Notes: generated by a model not told the origin, from the letters alone. 64,000 bases of DNA from Amphiura filiformis (GCF_039555335.1 NC_092628.1:65675292-65739291), one strand, 5' to 3'; shown: positions 25,801 to 37,540, numbered from the stretch's first letter. A program made the numbers and translations.

Positions 25801-28800
25801 GACATTGTTAGATGCTATGGTATTCTCTGCAATGATATGACTGTATATTTGTGCAAACAGCAATAATAGGATAATGCTAAACTGCACTGAATTGGTGGAC
25901 ATGTAAGTAAGATGCAATGGTTTTCTCATATGACTGCATATTTGTGCAAACAGCAATAGTGGAATAATGTTTAACAAAAAATAAAATATTTTCCTAAAAA
26001 AACACACAAATTAAAATTAGGACAAACTAAAGCATTTTGAACATTTTGAACATGGAGACCTGGATATTTAAAAAAAAAATCATTTTAAAAAAAAAACCCT
26101 TTCGTTGTTTATTGTTATAACCATATTTGTTAAGTTTGACCAAGTTAATGCAACTCTCCTAATTAGCATCATACGGTAGAGATATGAACATTTAGCAGAC
26201 CGTACAGCTATTATCTGCTCAATATCAGCCATTTTACACAGTGGAATATAGCAAAAACCTTGATACCACAGTTTTCTACAAACACTCCTTTGAAATAATG
26301 GACTAACCCTTGCTAATATCCCATGTTTGTGTCACCGTAGTCATGTGGTATAGAGTGATAAACAAAATGTTGCAGTTTTGAATTGAAGTCATCATCATAT
26401 GCAGTTATATGGAAGTAGAAGTGTAAGTAACACAAATGCCTCATTTGACTAATTGTTAAAAGTGCCCTGAATTGGTGAACATGTAAGTAAAATACTAAAG
26501 AAGTCTCCATGATTTTGAATGCATTTTTGTAAACATCAATAGTGTGGTAATTTATGACAAAAAATAAAAAATAAAAAAAAAGATATGAAGGTTTTATTTT
26601 TCCACCAAAGATTGGGGAAAATTAGGCATTTTCAACATTTTAAAAAATACAAGAATATAGTCTCACCCCTCATGCTGAAAATGGAACATTCCAAACAATT
26701 TTAAAACTTGCTGTACATTTTCATATTGTGAAAATATGTAATATTACATGACAGAAAAAATAAACTGATAAACCATTGTGTTATATTCAAACATGTCATC
26801 TGAAATGTGTGCAAAATTCAATATTTTCAAAATTGTCAGGGGTTAACAGAAGCATATTTTAGGGCAGTTTTAGGGGGGTCTGGTATCTTGCTCAGGGGGG
26901 ATATGAGAATTTTTCATCACCATTTTCATGAATACTTTAGGGAACCTAATGAAACTTCAAAATATGAGTAAAAAATGCTGACCCCTCTTTTCCTTGATTT
27001 GGCTATATTGTACTGTTTTCTGAGATATGTAGTGTTAAGGGCAGAGTAATGGGAGAGAACATGGACCTTTTCGAGCTTCATTATTTCTGAATTGTATGTC
27101 CAAAGTATATAAAACTATACATTTTGGAAAGGAAATGAGTCAAGGAAATCCCATGTGACGTCAGATTTGTTCAAAAATCTCAAGTTTTTGAAAAAATCAC
27201 AAAAATTCACTTTTACCCCAATTTTTTGTGACAACTTAGAAAAAATCCGTTTGGAGTAAAAAAAATTCAGTTAGCTTTTCATGAAGAAGAGACATGAACT
27301 TAGGGAAGTTTTTTTATTTTTTTGAAATTTGTCTCTTTTTTGAAATATTGAAAAAACATGTGAAAAAAGCCATTTTGTCACTCTATTAAGCAAAAAATTG
27401 CACATAATGGTGTATATTTTTGTTTAAAACAAATATTTTGAAAAAATGAAAAAACCTTCTCTAGACTTTGATGTACTCTAAAGGATAGTGCAAAAAGTTT
27501 ACCCTTTGCTTGCATATTTTTCGAAGTTATCTTGTCACATAAATAGCTTAATATTGTCAAAAGTGAACTCTGAGAAATCGACGTTTTAGTAAAAAAATGT
27601 CAAAATTATGCACAAAACGGTAAGACTTTCACACTTGTAAAAGCTGTATCTGGTGTATGGTCTAAATATGTATCTTTTTGCACCAATGAATCTATAATCT
27701 CTGCTTTCAAAAAATTCAAAATAATTAAAAAATCTAAGTGGCATTTTGACTGCAAATTTTTGTTTTGTTTACACCACATTTGCTGGCGTTAACAACATAC
27801 CGAATGCGCCTTGACTGCGTTGGACATACGCCAAGAGAGTTGCGCTAACGTCACGCTTGACGCGAATCGCTGTGCATGTAATCACAATATTTCACATTCA
27901 AGCATTTCTGACTCAGTATTTCCCGCCAATTTACTAAGCTGTCTTGAGCCATGTGACTTTTTAGAGTTGAAAAGAGTGAAATAAATCAAGCAAAAATACG
28001 AATAAATATTAGCAAGTTGTATTTTATCAGTTTCAAGTGAAAGAATACATCTTAGTGTTGATAAATATCAAAAAATCTCAAATCGGTCGTGGACGAATGT
28101 GTCTTCCATTACTCTGGCCTTAAGTATGTGACATGTATTTGGAGATGCCTAGATCCAGTGTGTCTGTTGGTACAGTATACTTTTCTCTGGCTATTTTTCT
28201 TATCATATTATTTCTTTCTTTCTTGATACCAGTACCTAAATCTTTGCGAACTGGGACAATTCTACTGGACAATAAGAAGAAGAAGAGGAACAGGAAGCGT
28301 GGAGGAAGAGACAGGGCAGATAAAGGGCGTGGCTTCAAAGAATCAGCTGCTGCAAAGAAAAGGGTCAGTTTATAAGAACAGGCATTAGTCATTTGGTGGC
28401 AAGCACTGTCTGCTCAATGTAGGGGCTTTTGAACATGCTAGTTCAGATTCAATTCCATGCATAGGAGTAATAACTGTTTTTCGTAGTGTTGTTTAATATT
28501 AAAGGCCATTTACATGCTTTATTTTCATATATTCATAGTCGCGAAGTCAAGTTTTCTACATCTCCGGTTGATTATTGGAGAAGAGTGCTTTTAAAAAGTT
28601 ATGTTTTTATCAATTCAGTGTATAACATTGAAATAATAAATCCTGCTTCCAGATAAGGCAGGTGTAATAACATAATGTTGCTGTTGCTAATTGTCTGTGC
28701 ACTAAGATATACTGATAATTGAAAAGAGTATTGAGAGGGGTTAAACCTATTGGTTTAGGATATGGATTGTCTTACATACAATGTCAAATATTGTCCCCAT

Positions 28801-29345
28801 TATGCATGTTTGTGAGAAAACAAGAACATGTTCAGCATAAATGTGAATAATTAACACAATTAGCAAGCCAACACATTGGGTAAATAGGTGACCAATGTAC
28901 TTCCCAAAAGACAAATATTTTGTCCTCAACATTTTTTTTCATTAGTAACTACATTTACATTAACAATACCCATATTGCAATATAACAACAACAGCACAAG
29001 TTGCTAACATATTTAATTATTATATGGCTTTTGTAAGTTGCCGACAATACAACGGTTTTACCGATAACAGTTAATATTTGCCGACCCCCGTACCCCCCTC
29101 TAGCAGCGACCCTGGATTTAACCAGATTGAAGACTGCCCTCCTTTTGTGTATGCCATACTTCGAAAAGGCCAATTGCAATGTGTGTGTAGATGTTTTATG
29201 CCATGCCCTACTACTGCTTAGTAACATTACGTCAATATTCACTGCTAGATTATTATTGTTTGTTTTTTATTATTATATCTTTCAGAGGAAACACAATGAA
29301 GATCCCTTGAAGAGTTTCAAATACAAGCGTTCCAGCGCAACATGA
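13867..29345 (+). CDS. DDX56: DDX56 (nucleolar DEAD-box ATP-dependent RNA helicase), complete, 13 coding exons
   Basis: Exons: 13867-13959, 15666-15827, 16267-16347, 16986-17146, 18231-18405, 18862-19031, 19617-19799, 20504-20641, 21326-21420, 22206-22279, 22714-22909, 28233-28363, 29286-29345. All junctions are GT/AG and in phase: 1719 nt, 572 residues plus TGA, against about 547 in human. Motifs: Q motif region GWQKPTLIQ (37-45), I ARTGSGKT (62-69), Ia PSKEL (99-103), Ib GTPSR (149-153), II DEAD (175-178), III SAT (206-208), V VSRGIDF (358-364), VI HRVGRTAR (384-391). A basic Lys/Arg-rich tail ends in [22 protein letters not shown] and [15 protein letters not shown] mark DDX56 rather than other DEAD-box proteins. 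Family knowledge: it acts in 60S ribosomal subunit assembly in the nucleolus. The ATG gives MATSMKGRK and precedes the conserved [10 protein letters not shown]. Intron 11 (5.3 kb) is the largest and most repeat-rich. Confidence 0.95.
13960..15665. other. DDX56 intron 1
   Basis: Non-coding, 1.7 kb. A perfect 15-bp inverted pair GAACTCAGTCCTCAA lies at about 14589 and its complement at about 15133, possibly the remains of a terminal-repeat element. Nothing else assignable was seen. Confidence 0.7.
16532..16788. mobile_element. 257-bp non-autonomous hAT element in DDX56 intron 3
   Basis: Terminal inverted repeats are CAGGGTTATAGC. It is flanked by the 8-bp direct repeat CCTGCATC at 16524-16531 and 16789-16796, the hAT target-duplication length. 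The interior contains the CTATCCAATTA...GGCTGGCTCGGGGCACA repeat core also seen at 5088 and 9017, and a GC-rich CCGGTCGG/ACCGGTCC palindromic stretch near its right end. Confidence 0.85.
17213..17558. mobile_element. MITE with ~85-bp inverted repeats in DDX56 intron 4
   Basis: The left end TATTCGCAGTAGAAGTGATG matches the complement of the right end. Similarity runs through ATGTAACAGG, CAATAGGTTAAAA and TATATCG(C/T)CCTGCACTA with small indels. No ORF. The terminal TA may be the target duplication. Confidence 0.75.
17966..18181. mobile_element. 216-bp TTAA-bounded MITE in DDX56 intron 4
   Basis: Inverted ends begin TTAAGGGGGTACTACACCCC and stay matched for about 50 bp (CAATTTTGTGCC, TTTTTGCATTTTTC). 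Bounding by TTAA is the piggyBac target-duplication signature. The element ends 49 bp before exon 5. Confidence 0.8.
20090..20285. mobile_element. Probable MITE in DDX56 intron 7
   Basis: The imperfect inverted repeat has arms containing TTGAGAGTAACA and the complement TGTTACTCTCAA, with matching GATTCAAAT/ATTCAAATC further in. It has no coding content and no clear target duplication. Confidence 0.5.
20757..21050. other. CpG-rich stretch in DDX56 intron 8
   Basis: This interval, especially 20860-20960, is much richer in CpG than its surroundings (GCGCTATC, ACGCGAACGC). Similar words recur near 59160-59300 and 46600-46760. An open frame exists but has no recognisable motif, so it is not called a gene. 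Confidence 0.4.
21741..21962. repeat. Long inverted repeat (arms ~110 bp, no spacer) in DDX56 intron 9
   Basis: The centre is at 21850/21851 within ATATGGTATACCATAT. Arms match outward through TTTGAGACTAATT, AAAAAACTGC, ATCATCAAAA, AGTTCC/GGAAC and CATATTGAAATT to TTTCTCATAAACA, with a few mismatches. It is a fold-back element or MITE. Confidence 0.85.
23285..25330. repeat. Array of ~570-bp direct repeats
   Basis: Units begin near 23285, 23856, 24418 (truncated) and 24525, each opening AGAAAATGGGTAGTTTC-like then ATATAGAAAACC. They share GGTGTTTTCCTA, TTTTGACGCAAAAAATAAAA, GTAAACTAGTTTCAT and GTGGACTACTTTTT or GAATGCAGATGTT. The last unit is interrupted by the element at 24793-25210 and resumes to about 25330. 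Confidence 0.8.
24793..25210. mobile_element. TTAA-bounded non-autonomous element inside a repeat unit
   Basis: The ends are TTAAGGGCTCG and CGAGCCCTTAA, with long imperfect inverted similarity inward (GAGAGCACAT near both ends). The neighbouring uninterrupted units read AACTAGTTTCATTCCAGAC where this one has AACTAGT-TTAA-element-TTAA-TTCCAGAC. The insertion point and the TTAA duplication are therefore directly visible. Confidence 0.88.
27035..28123. mobile_element. 1.09-kb TTAA-bounded element
   Basis: The left end TTAAGGGCAGAGTAATGG and the complement of the right end TTAAGGCCAGAGTAATGG match over about 22 bp with two differences. The interior is AT-rich without a convincing ORF. It ends 109 bp before DDX56 exon 12. 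Confidence 0.7.
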
Positions 29346-30495
29346 CAAGTTGATTATAAGCAATTGCTTTTAATGCAAATTATCAAGGGAAATATTTAAA
29401 AGAATACAAATACAGCTGGTGAAACAGATGTCACAAAAATGCAGAAATAACACTTTGAATGAACAAAATGCTGACAACAGAAAAAACATTGCAGAACTTT
29501 GAAAACTCAAGTTAAACTCAACCCAATTTTAAAGAAGGATGTTGAGAAATATTCTTAATGGTCATAGATGTGACAGTGATCGAATCAAACCGTCATTGGT
29601 CAGGCATTCACAACTTCTTATATACAAATGATTTGATCAAGCTAAATGTGTTTAATACAAAGAAATTAGACTCTGAATAGCCTAGTGTGAATACTATGGT
29701 AAATTTGCCATATCGGATTGTCAGGCATAGCAACCAAAATGGTGTACCTCTTGGAGACCAAAATAGTGTACTTCTGGCATTAATTGGCAAAATTCAAAAA
29801 ACAAATTACAATTTGCATTTTCAAGCTTTGCATTACTACGGTTAGCACATGTATATAGATCCCTTGAAGAGAAAAAATGCAAAAGACAAAAAAGATAAAT
29901 TCTGATTTGATTACAGTATTAATACATCAGTAAAAACACATTCTACATGCATATTGTTTCTGAAAGTGCTATCAAAATTCAGAGATATGAATGTTCGAAG
30001 TGTCTGTAAAATAATAGAAAACAAAAGAAATATATTGTTTGGCTATACTCCATTCCTTTGTCTCATGATTCTGTTCAAAAAGAGGTACAAAATAACAAGA
30101 TTTGAAATTTTAGTAAGATTCTTTGTATTCAGTGATTTTAACAATGCAAAATATTCAGTTTTTTATGAAATTTTCATAATTTGTTACATACTTAATGTGC
30201 AAGAGTATAAGTTACAAATTTCATTTTAATATTGTGTGACAAAGGACTCGTTTACTCCAGGTGATTTAAGTTACAGTCAATCAGTACTGGAAACTTCTGT
30301 AGTTTTCTGTCATTCTAAAATAACCCTGCAGAATTAAGGGTCACTGTCAAGTCTTTTGTTTCTGCCATATATTTGAGAGGTGACCACTACTAGTAATATT
30401 CATTAATAGATGTTTACTTTGTGCCAACATCATGTGTACCCTATTTACTATAGAGTATGGATCAAACAAATAAAATATGAGTGTTTGTTGTCACA
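29346..30495 (+). other. Probable DDX56 3' UTR and downstream flank
   Basis: The first AATAAA after the stop codon is at 30469-30474, suggesting a 3' UTR of about 1.1 kb. No gene is seen in the interval. Confidence 0.4.
30469..30474 (+). terminator. Candidate polyadenylation signal AATAAA for DDX56
   Basis: First canonical hexamer downstream of the TGA at 29343-29345, followed within 30 bp by a GTGTTTGTTGT-type GT-rich stretch. Confidence 0.4.
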
Positions 30496-30711
30496 ATACT
30501 AGAATGGCTCCTCAAAAGTTCTTGATGTGTTTAATTGAAGTATCATTCCAATGATGATCAGTCATAGTTATAGTAAGGCTGAAAATATTGGGGCAGCCAT
30601 CAATAATTGGGGCAGCCCAACCCAGAGGTTTTATCATTTGACATGTTACAAAGAAATACATAAAAAAATTTGGGTGGTCCTGTCCACACCTCTTGCTATT
30701 AGCCGCGATAT

Positions 30712-33700
30712 CCAAACCCTCATCAGCAGTGGATATCACACTAAATAGAGCTGTGTTAACCAGACCCTCATCATATCAGCAGTAGATATCACACCATGTA
30801 GAGCTACATCATCCAGACCCTCATCAGCAGTAGATAGCACACCAAGTAGAGCTATGTCATCCAGACCCTCATCATCAGTGGATAGCACCCCAAGTAGAGC
30901 TAATTGTCATCCAGACCCTCATCATCAGTGGGTAGCACCCCAAGTAGAGCTACGTCATCTAGACCCTCATCAGCAGTAGATGGCACACCAAATAGAGCGA
31001 TGACATCCAGACCTTCACCATCAGTAGATAGCACTCCAAGTAGAGCTATGTCATCCAGACCCTCATCAGTAGAAGATAGCACACCAAGTATAGTTACGTC
31101 ATCCAGACCCTCATCAACAGTATATAACACATCGAGTAGAGCCATGTCATCCGGACCCTCACCATCAGTATATAGCAAACCAAGTAGCGCTATGTCATCC
31201 AGACCCTCATCAGTAGATTACGTCATCCAGACCCTCGTCAACAGTAGATCACACATTGAGTAGAGCTATGTCATCCATACCCTCATCATCAGTAGATAGC
31301 ACACCAAGTAGAGCTACGTCATCCAGACCCTCATCAGCAGTAGATAGCACACCAAGTAGAGCTACGTCATCCAGACCCTCATCAGCATTAGATAGCACAC
31401 CAAGTAGAGCTGCATCATCTAGACCCTCATCAGCAGTAGATGGCACACCAAATAGAGCGATGACATCCAGACCCTCACCATCAGTAGATAGCACTCCAAG
31501 TAGAGCTATGTCATCCAGACCCTCATCAGTAGAAGATAGCACACCAAGTAGAGTTACGTCATCCAGAATATCATCAACAGTAGATCACACATCGAGTAGA
31601 GCTACGTCATTCAGACCCTCACATGATAGCACACAAGTAGAGCTATTGTCATCCAGACCCTCATCAACAGAAGATAACACATCGAGTAGAGCTATGTCAT
31701 CCCGAGCCTCACCATCAGTAGATAGCACACCAAGTAGAGCTATATCATCCAGACACTCGTACTCATCAGCAGTAGATGGCACACCAAGTAGAGCTATATC
31801 ATCCAGACACTCATCAGCAGTAGATGGCACCAAGTAGAGCTATGTCATCTGAACCCTTATCAGTAGAAGATTACGTCATCCAGACCCTCGTCAACAGTAG
31901 ATTACACATTGAATAGAGCTGTGTCATCCAGACCCTCATCAGCAGTAGATAGCACACCAAGTAGAGCTATGTCATCCAGACCCTCATCATCAGTGGATAG
32001 CACCCCAAGTAGAGCTAATTGTCATCCAGACCCTCATCATCAGTGGGTAGCACCCCAAGTAGAGCTACGTCATCTAGACCCTCATCAGCAGTAGATGGCA
32101 CACCAAATAGAGCGATGACATCCAGACCTTCACCATCAGTAGATAGCACTCCAAGTAGAGCTATGTCATCCAGACCCTCATCAGTAGAAGATAGCACACT
32201 AAGTAGAGTTACGTCATCCAGAATATCATCAACAGTAGATCACACGTCGAGTATAGCTACGTCATCCAGACCCTCACCATCAGTAGATAGCACCAACTAG
32301 AGCTATGTCATCCAGACCCTCATCAGCAGTAGATAGCACCAAGTAGAGCTATGTCATCCAGACCCTCATCGGTAGAAGATAGCACACTAAGTAGAGTTAC
32401 GTCATCCAGACCACTATCAACAGTAGATCATACATTGAGTAGAGCTATGACATCCAGACCCTCACCATCAGTAGATAGCACCAAGTAGAGCTATGTCATC
32501 CAGACCCTCATCAGCATTAGATAGCACCAAGTAGAGCTATGTCATCCAGAATATCATCAACAGTAGATCACACATCGAGTATAGCTACGTCATCCAGACC
32601 CTCACCATCAGTAGATAGCACCAAGTAGAGCTATGTCATCCAGACCCTCATCAGTAGAAGATAGCACACCAAGTAGAGTTACGTCATCCAGAATATCATC
32701 AACAGTAGATCACACGTCGAGTATAGCTACGTCATCCAGACCCTCACCATCAGTAGATAGCACCAAGTAGAGCTATGTCATCCAGACCCTCATCGGTAGA
32801 AGATAGCACACTAAGTAGAGTTACGTCATCCAGAATATCATCAACAGTAGATCACACATCGAGTATAGCTACGTCATCCAGACCCTCACCATCAGTAGAT
32901 AGCACCAAGTAGAGCTATGTCATCCAGACCCTCATCAGTAGAAGATAGCACACCAAGTAGAGTTACGTCATCTAGAATATCATCAACAGTAGATCACACG
33001 TCGAGTATAGCTACGTCATCCAGACCCTCACCATCAGTAGATAGCACCAAGTAGAGCTATGTCATCCAGACCCTCATCGGTAGAAGATAGCACACTAAGT
33101 AGAGTTACGTCATCCAGAATATCATCAACAGTAGATCACACGTCGAGTATAGCTACGTCATCCAGACCCTCACCATCAGTAGATAGCACCAACTAGAGCT
33201 ATGTCATCCAGACCCTCATCAGCAGTAGATAGCACCAAGTAGAGCTATGTCATCCAGACCCTCATCGGTAGAAGATAGCACACTAAGTAGAGTTACGTCA
33301 TCCAGAATATCATCAACAGTAGATCACACGTCGAGTATAGCCACGCCATCCAGACCCTCACCATCAGTAGATAGCACCAACTAGAGCTATGTCATCCAGA
33401 CCCTCATCAGCAGTAGATAGCACCAAGTAGAGCTATGTCATCCAGACCCTCATCGGTAGAAGATAGCACACTAAGTAGAGTTACGTCATCCAGAATATCA
33501 TCAACAGTAGATCACACGCCGAGTATAGCTACGTCATCCAGACCCTCACCATCAGTAGATAGCACCAACTAGAGCTATGTCATCCAGACCCTCATCAGCA
33601 GTAGATAGCACCAAGTAGAGCTATGTCATCCAGACCCTCATCGGTAGAAGATAGCACACTAAGTAGAGTTACGTCATCCAGAATATCATCAACAGTAGAT

Positions 33701-36700
33701 CACACGTCGAGTATAGCTACGTCATCCAGACCCTCACCATCAGTAGATAGCACCAACTAGAGCTATGTCATCCAGACCCTCATCAGCAGTAGATAGCACC
33801 AAGTAGAGCTATGTCATCCAGACCCTCATCGGTAGAAGATAGCACACTAAGTAGAGTTACGTCATCCAGAATATCATCAACAGTAGATCACACGTCGAGT
33901 ATAGCTACGTCATCCAGACCCTCACCATCAGTAGATAGCACCAACTAGAGCTATGTCATCCAGACCCTCATCAGCAGTAGATAGCACCAAGTAGAGCTAT
34001 GTCATCCAGACCCTCATCCGTAGAAGATAGCACACTAAGTAGAGTTACGTCATCCAGAATATCATCAACAGTAGATCACACGTCGAGTATAGCTGCGTCA
34101 TCCAGACCCTCACCATCAGTAGATAGCACCAACTAGAGCTATGTCATCCAGACCCTCATCAGCAGTAGATAGCACCAAGTAGAGCTATGTCATCCAGACC
34201 CTCATCGGTAGAAGATAGCACACTAAGTAGAGTTACGTCATCCAGAATATCATCAACAGTAGATCACACGTCGAGTATAGCTACGTCATCCAGACCCTCA
34301 CCATCAGTAGATAGCACCAACTAGAGCTATGTCATCCAGACCCTCATCAGCAGTAGATAGCACCAAGTAGAGCTATGTCATCCAGACCCTCATCGGTAGA
34401 AGATAGCACACTAAGTAGAGTTACGTCATCCAGAATATCATCAACAGTAGATCACACATCGAGTAGAGCTATGTCATCCAGACCCTCACCATCAGTAGAT
34501 AGCACCAAGTAGAGCTATGTCATCCAGACCCTCATCAGTAGAAGATAGCACACCAAGTAGAGTTACGTCATCCAGAATATCATCAACAGTAGATCACACG
34601 TCGAGTATCGCTACGCCACCAGACCCTCACCATCAGTAGATAGCACCAAGTAGAGCTATGTCATCCAGACCCTCATCGGTAGAAGATAGCACACTAAGTA
34701 GAGTTACGTCATCCAGAATATCATCAACAGTAGATCACACGCCGAGTATAGCTACGTCATCCAGACCCTCACCATCAGTAGATAGCACCAACTAGAGCTA
34801 TGTCATCCAGACCCTCATCAGCAGTAGATAGCACCAAGTAGAGCTATGTCATCCAGACCCTCATCGGTAGAAGATAGCACACTAAGTAGAGTTACGTCAT
34901 CCAGAATATCATCAACAGTAGATCACACGTCGAGTATAGCTACGTCATCCAGACCCGCACCATCAGTAGATAGCACCAACTAGAGCTATGTCATCCAGAC
35001 CCTCATCAGCAGTAGATAGCACCAAGTAGAGCTATGTCATCCAGACCCTCATCAGTAGAAGATAGCACACTAAGTAGAGTTACGTCATCCAGAATATCAT
35101 CAACAGTAGATCACACGACGAGTATAGCTGCGTCATCCAGACCCTCACCATCAGTAGATAGCACCAACTAGAGCTATGTCATCCAGACCCTCATCAGCAG
35201 TAGATAGCACCAAGTAGAGCTATGTCATCCAGACCCTCATCGGTAGAAGATAGCACACTAAGTAGAGTTACGTCATCCAGAATATCATCAACAGTAGATC
35301 ACACGTCGAGTATAGCTACGTCATCCAGACCCTCACCATCAGTAGATAGCACCAACTAGAGCTATGTCATCCAGACCCTCATCAGCAGTAGATAGCACCA
35401 AGTAGAGCAGACCCTCATCGGTAGAAGATAGCACACTAAGTAGAGTTACGTCATCCAGAATATCATCAACAGTAGATCACACGTCGAGTATAGCTACGTC
35501 ATCCAGACCCTCACCATCAGTAGATAGCACCAACTAGAGCTATGTCATCCAGACCCTCATCAGCAGTAGATAGCACCAAGTAGAGCTATGTCATCCAGAC
35601 CCTCATCGGTAGAAGATAGCACACTAAGTAGAGTTACGCCATCCAGAATATCATCAACAGTAGATCACACGTCGAGTATAGCTACGTCATCCAGACCCTC
35701 ACCATCAGTAGATAGCACCAACTAGAGCTATGTCATCCAGACCCTCATCAGCAGTAGATAGCACCAAGTAGAGCTATGTCATCCAGACCCTCATCGGTAG
35801 AAGATAGCACACTAAGTAGAGTTACGTCATCCAGAATATCATCAACAGTAGATCACACGTCGAGTATAGCTACGTCATCCAGACCCTCACCATCAGTAGA
35901 TAGCACCAACTAGAGCTATGTCATCCAGACCCTCATCAGCAGTAGATAGCACCAAGTAGAGCTATGTCATCCAGACCCTCATCGGTAGAAGATAGCACAC
36001 TAAGTAGAGTTACGTCATCCAGACCACTATCAACAGTAGATCATACATTGAGTAGAGCTATGACATCCAGACCCTCATCATCAGCAGATAGCACACCAAG
36101 TAGAGCTATTGTCATCCAGACCCTCATCAGCAGTATATAAATTAATTAACTAACTAACCAACCAACCAACCAACCAACCAACCAACCAACCAACCAATCA
36201 ACCAATCACCGATTAGATGGCACCAAGTAGAAGATATCACACCAAGTCGTGTATGTCATCCAGACCATCATCAACAGTAGATCACACATCAAGTAGAGCT
36301 ATGTCATCCATACCCTCATCATATGATGAGTAGATAGCACACCAGGTAGAGCTATTGTCATCCAGACCTCCATCAGCATTAGATAGCACACCAAAAAGAG
36401 CTATGTCATCCAGACCCTCATCAGCAGTAGTTAGCACACCAAGTAGAGCTATATGTCATTCAGGCAGTAGATAGCATACCAAATAGAGCGATGACACCCC
36501 CTTATCAGACCCTTATCAGCAGTAGATAGCAAGCCAAGTAGAGCTATGTCATCCAGACCCTCGTCAGTATGGCACACACCAAGTGGCGCTATGTCGTCCA
36601 GACCCTCATCAGTAGAAGATAGCACATGCACCAAGTAGAGCTACGTCATCCAGACCCTCGGTAGCACATCAAGTAGAGCTACATCATCCAGATCCTCATC

Positions 36701-36815
36701 AGCAGTAGATAGCACACCAAGTAGAGCTACGTCATCTTGCATACCAAGTATTGATATGTCGTCCAAACCTTCATCAGCTGCAGCAGATAGCACACAAAGT
36801 AGAGCTACTACATCA
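30712..36815. repeat. 6.1-kb satellite: 48-bp monomers organised into 188-bp higher-order repeats
   Basis: The base unit is 48 bp (opening GTCATCCAGACCCTCATCAG and ending AGTAGAGCTAC). At 30712-~32300 most monomers keep 48 bp and differ individually. From about 32320 to 36030 four monomer types form a unit that repeats every 188 bp: the marker CATCGGTAG starts at 33075, 33263, 33451, 33639 and 33827, and continues at the same step (one CATCCGTAG, one CATCAGTAG) to 35980. Exceptions are steps of 284, 283 and 178. A longer copy of ~30900-31090 recurs at ~32013-32200. The edges are degenerate and an (AACC)n tract (36148-36198) interrupts the right part. No spacers or unique inserts are present. 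Confidence 0.96.
36148..36198. repeat. (AACC)n microsatellite within the satellite
   Basis: Short AATT/AACT units grade into about ten AACC units, ending in AATC variants. Confidence 0.9.
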
Positions 36816-36870
36816 AAATACTAGTAATATAGAGCTGTTATTCAGAACCTTGTCGATAGTAGATGTTATC

Positions 36871-37324
36871 AGGCCACATGTCACAGGGGAAGTTGCCCAA
36901 AGGTGTCAAAATTCTCCAAAAATGTCCGAAATTTTGCAACATTTTTTAATGTTACGTAAAGTTCCCCAAAAGTGTGTGAGGTTGCTGACCTATTTATGCG
37001 CTGCATTGGAAAATTTTTGACAATTTCATAGAATCCAGCGCACTTTCACTTTACGCAGCTTTGCGGGAGTTGAAGCAATTTTGAGTAATTTTGAAAACTT
37101 TTGAGCATCTTTTCAGCAACTTTAAGCAATTTTGAGAAAATGTTAAGCAATTTTGTGAAATTTTGAATAACTTTACGCGATTTTGAGAAACTTAAAAAGC
37201 AACTTTGTGCAACTTACCGCAATTTCGAGGAAGTTTTAAGCAAGTTTGTGAAACTTTGAATAACTTTATACTATTTTGACAATTCTGGACCAATTTGGGC
37301 AACTTCCCCTGTGACATAGGGCCT
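36871..37324. mobile_element. TIR element at the right edge of the satellite
   Basis: Ends AGGCCACATGTCACAGGGG and the complement of CCCCTGTGACATAGGGCCT form inverted repeats of about 30 bp. Both sides carry GTTATC (36865-36870, 37325-37330) as a likely 6-bp target duplication. The interior is a degenerate series of AA(C/G)TTT and AGCAATTTTGAG words. Confidence 0.65.
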
Positions 37325-37358
37325 GTTATCATAAAATAAAATTATGTTATCTTAGTTA

Positions 37359-37412
37359 TCCAGACCATCAGCCGGCACACTGTGTGCTATCCACTGATGA
37401 TGAGGGTCTGGA
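37359..37412. repeat. Head-to-head pair of satellite monomer fragments
   Basis: ATCCAGACCATCAG...GGCACAC is followed at once by TGTGTGCTATCCACTGATGA and TGAGGGTCTGGAT, i.e. a reverse-oriented monomer. This is the only inverted monomer noticed. Confidence 0.8.
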
Positions 37413-37540
37413 TATTGTGAAATATGATGCGCGACACAGGCTCTCTGACATGTCTGAGGGGGTGTGCCCCAGGGACGCAAATTGTGCGGGAGCGGGGAGC
37501 ACCGCTCCTAGGAAATGACAGTCAAAAATGAGGAAATGAT

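Larger units (their letters stand above)
22910..28232. other. DDX56 intron 11 (5.3 kb), AT-rich and repeat-filled
   Basis: Exon phases on both sides match. Contents: ~570-bp repeats (23285-25330), a TTAA-bounded element (24793-25210), more diverged repeat copies (25640-26520, with duplicated TTTTCTACAAACAC and TTCATTTGA segments) and a second TTAA element (27035-28123). No exon-like sequence was seen. Confidence 0.8.

Noticed and set aside
25287..26007. Overlapping minus-strand frames of 124 and 137 codons in DDX56 intron 11
   Set aside because: They fall in diverged AT-rich intronic repeats. Hydrophobic Phe/Leu/Ile-rich translations reflect A/T composition.
31256..31837. Plus-strand 193-codon frame of Ser/Pro/Arg repeats as a protein gene
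   Set aside because: A 48-bp stop-free monomer gives open frames on both strands automatically. There are no convincing splice sites, promoter or unique flanking coding sequence.
30712..36815. Regular repeats resembling a CRISPR array
   Set aside because: Units are contiguous 48-bp monomers with no unique spacers, the host is an animal with spliced genes, and no cas-like gene is present.
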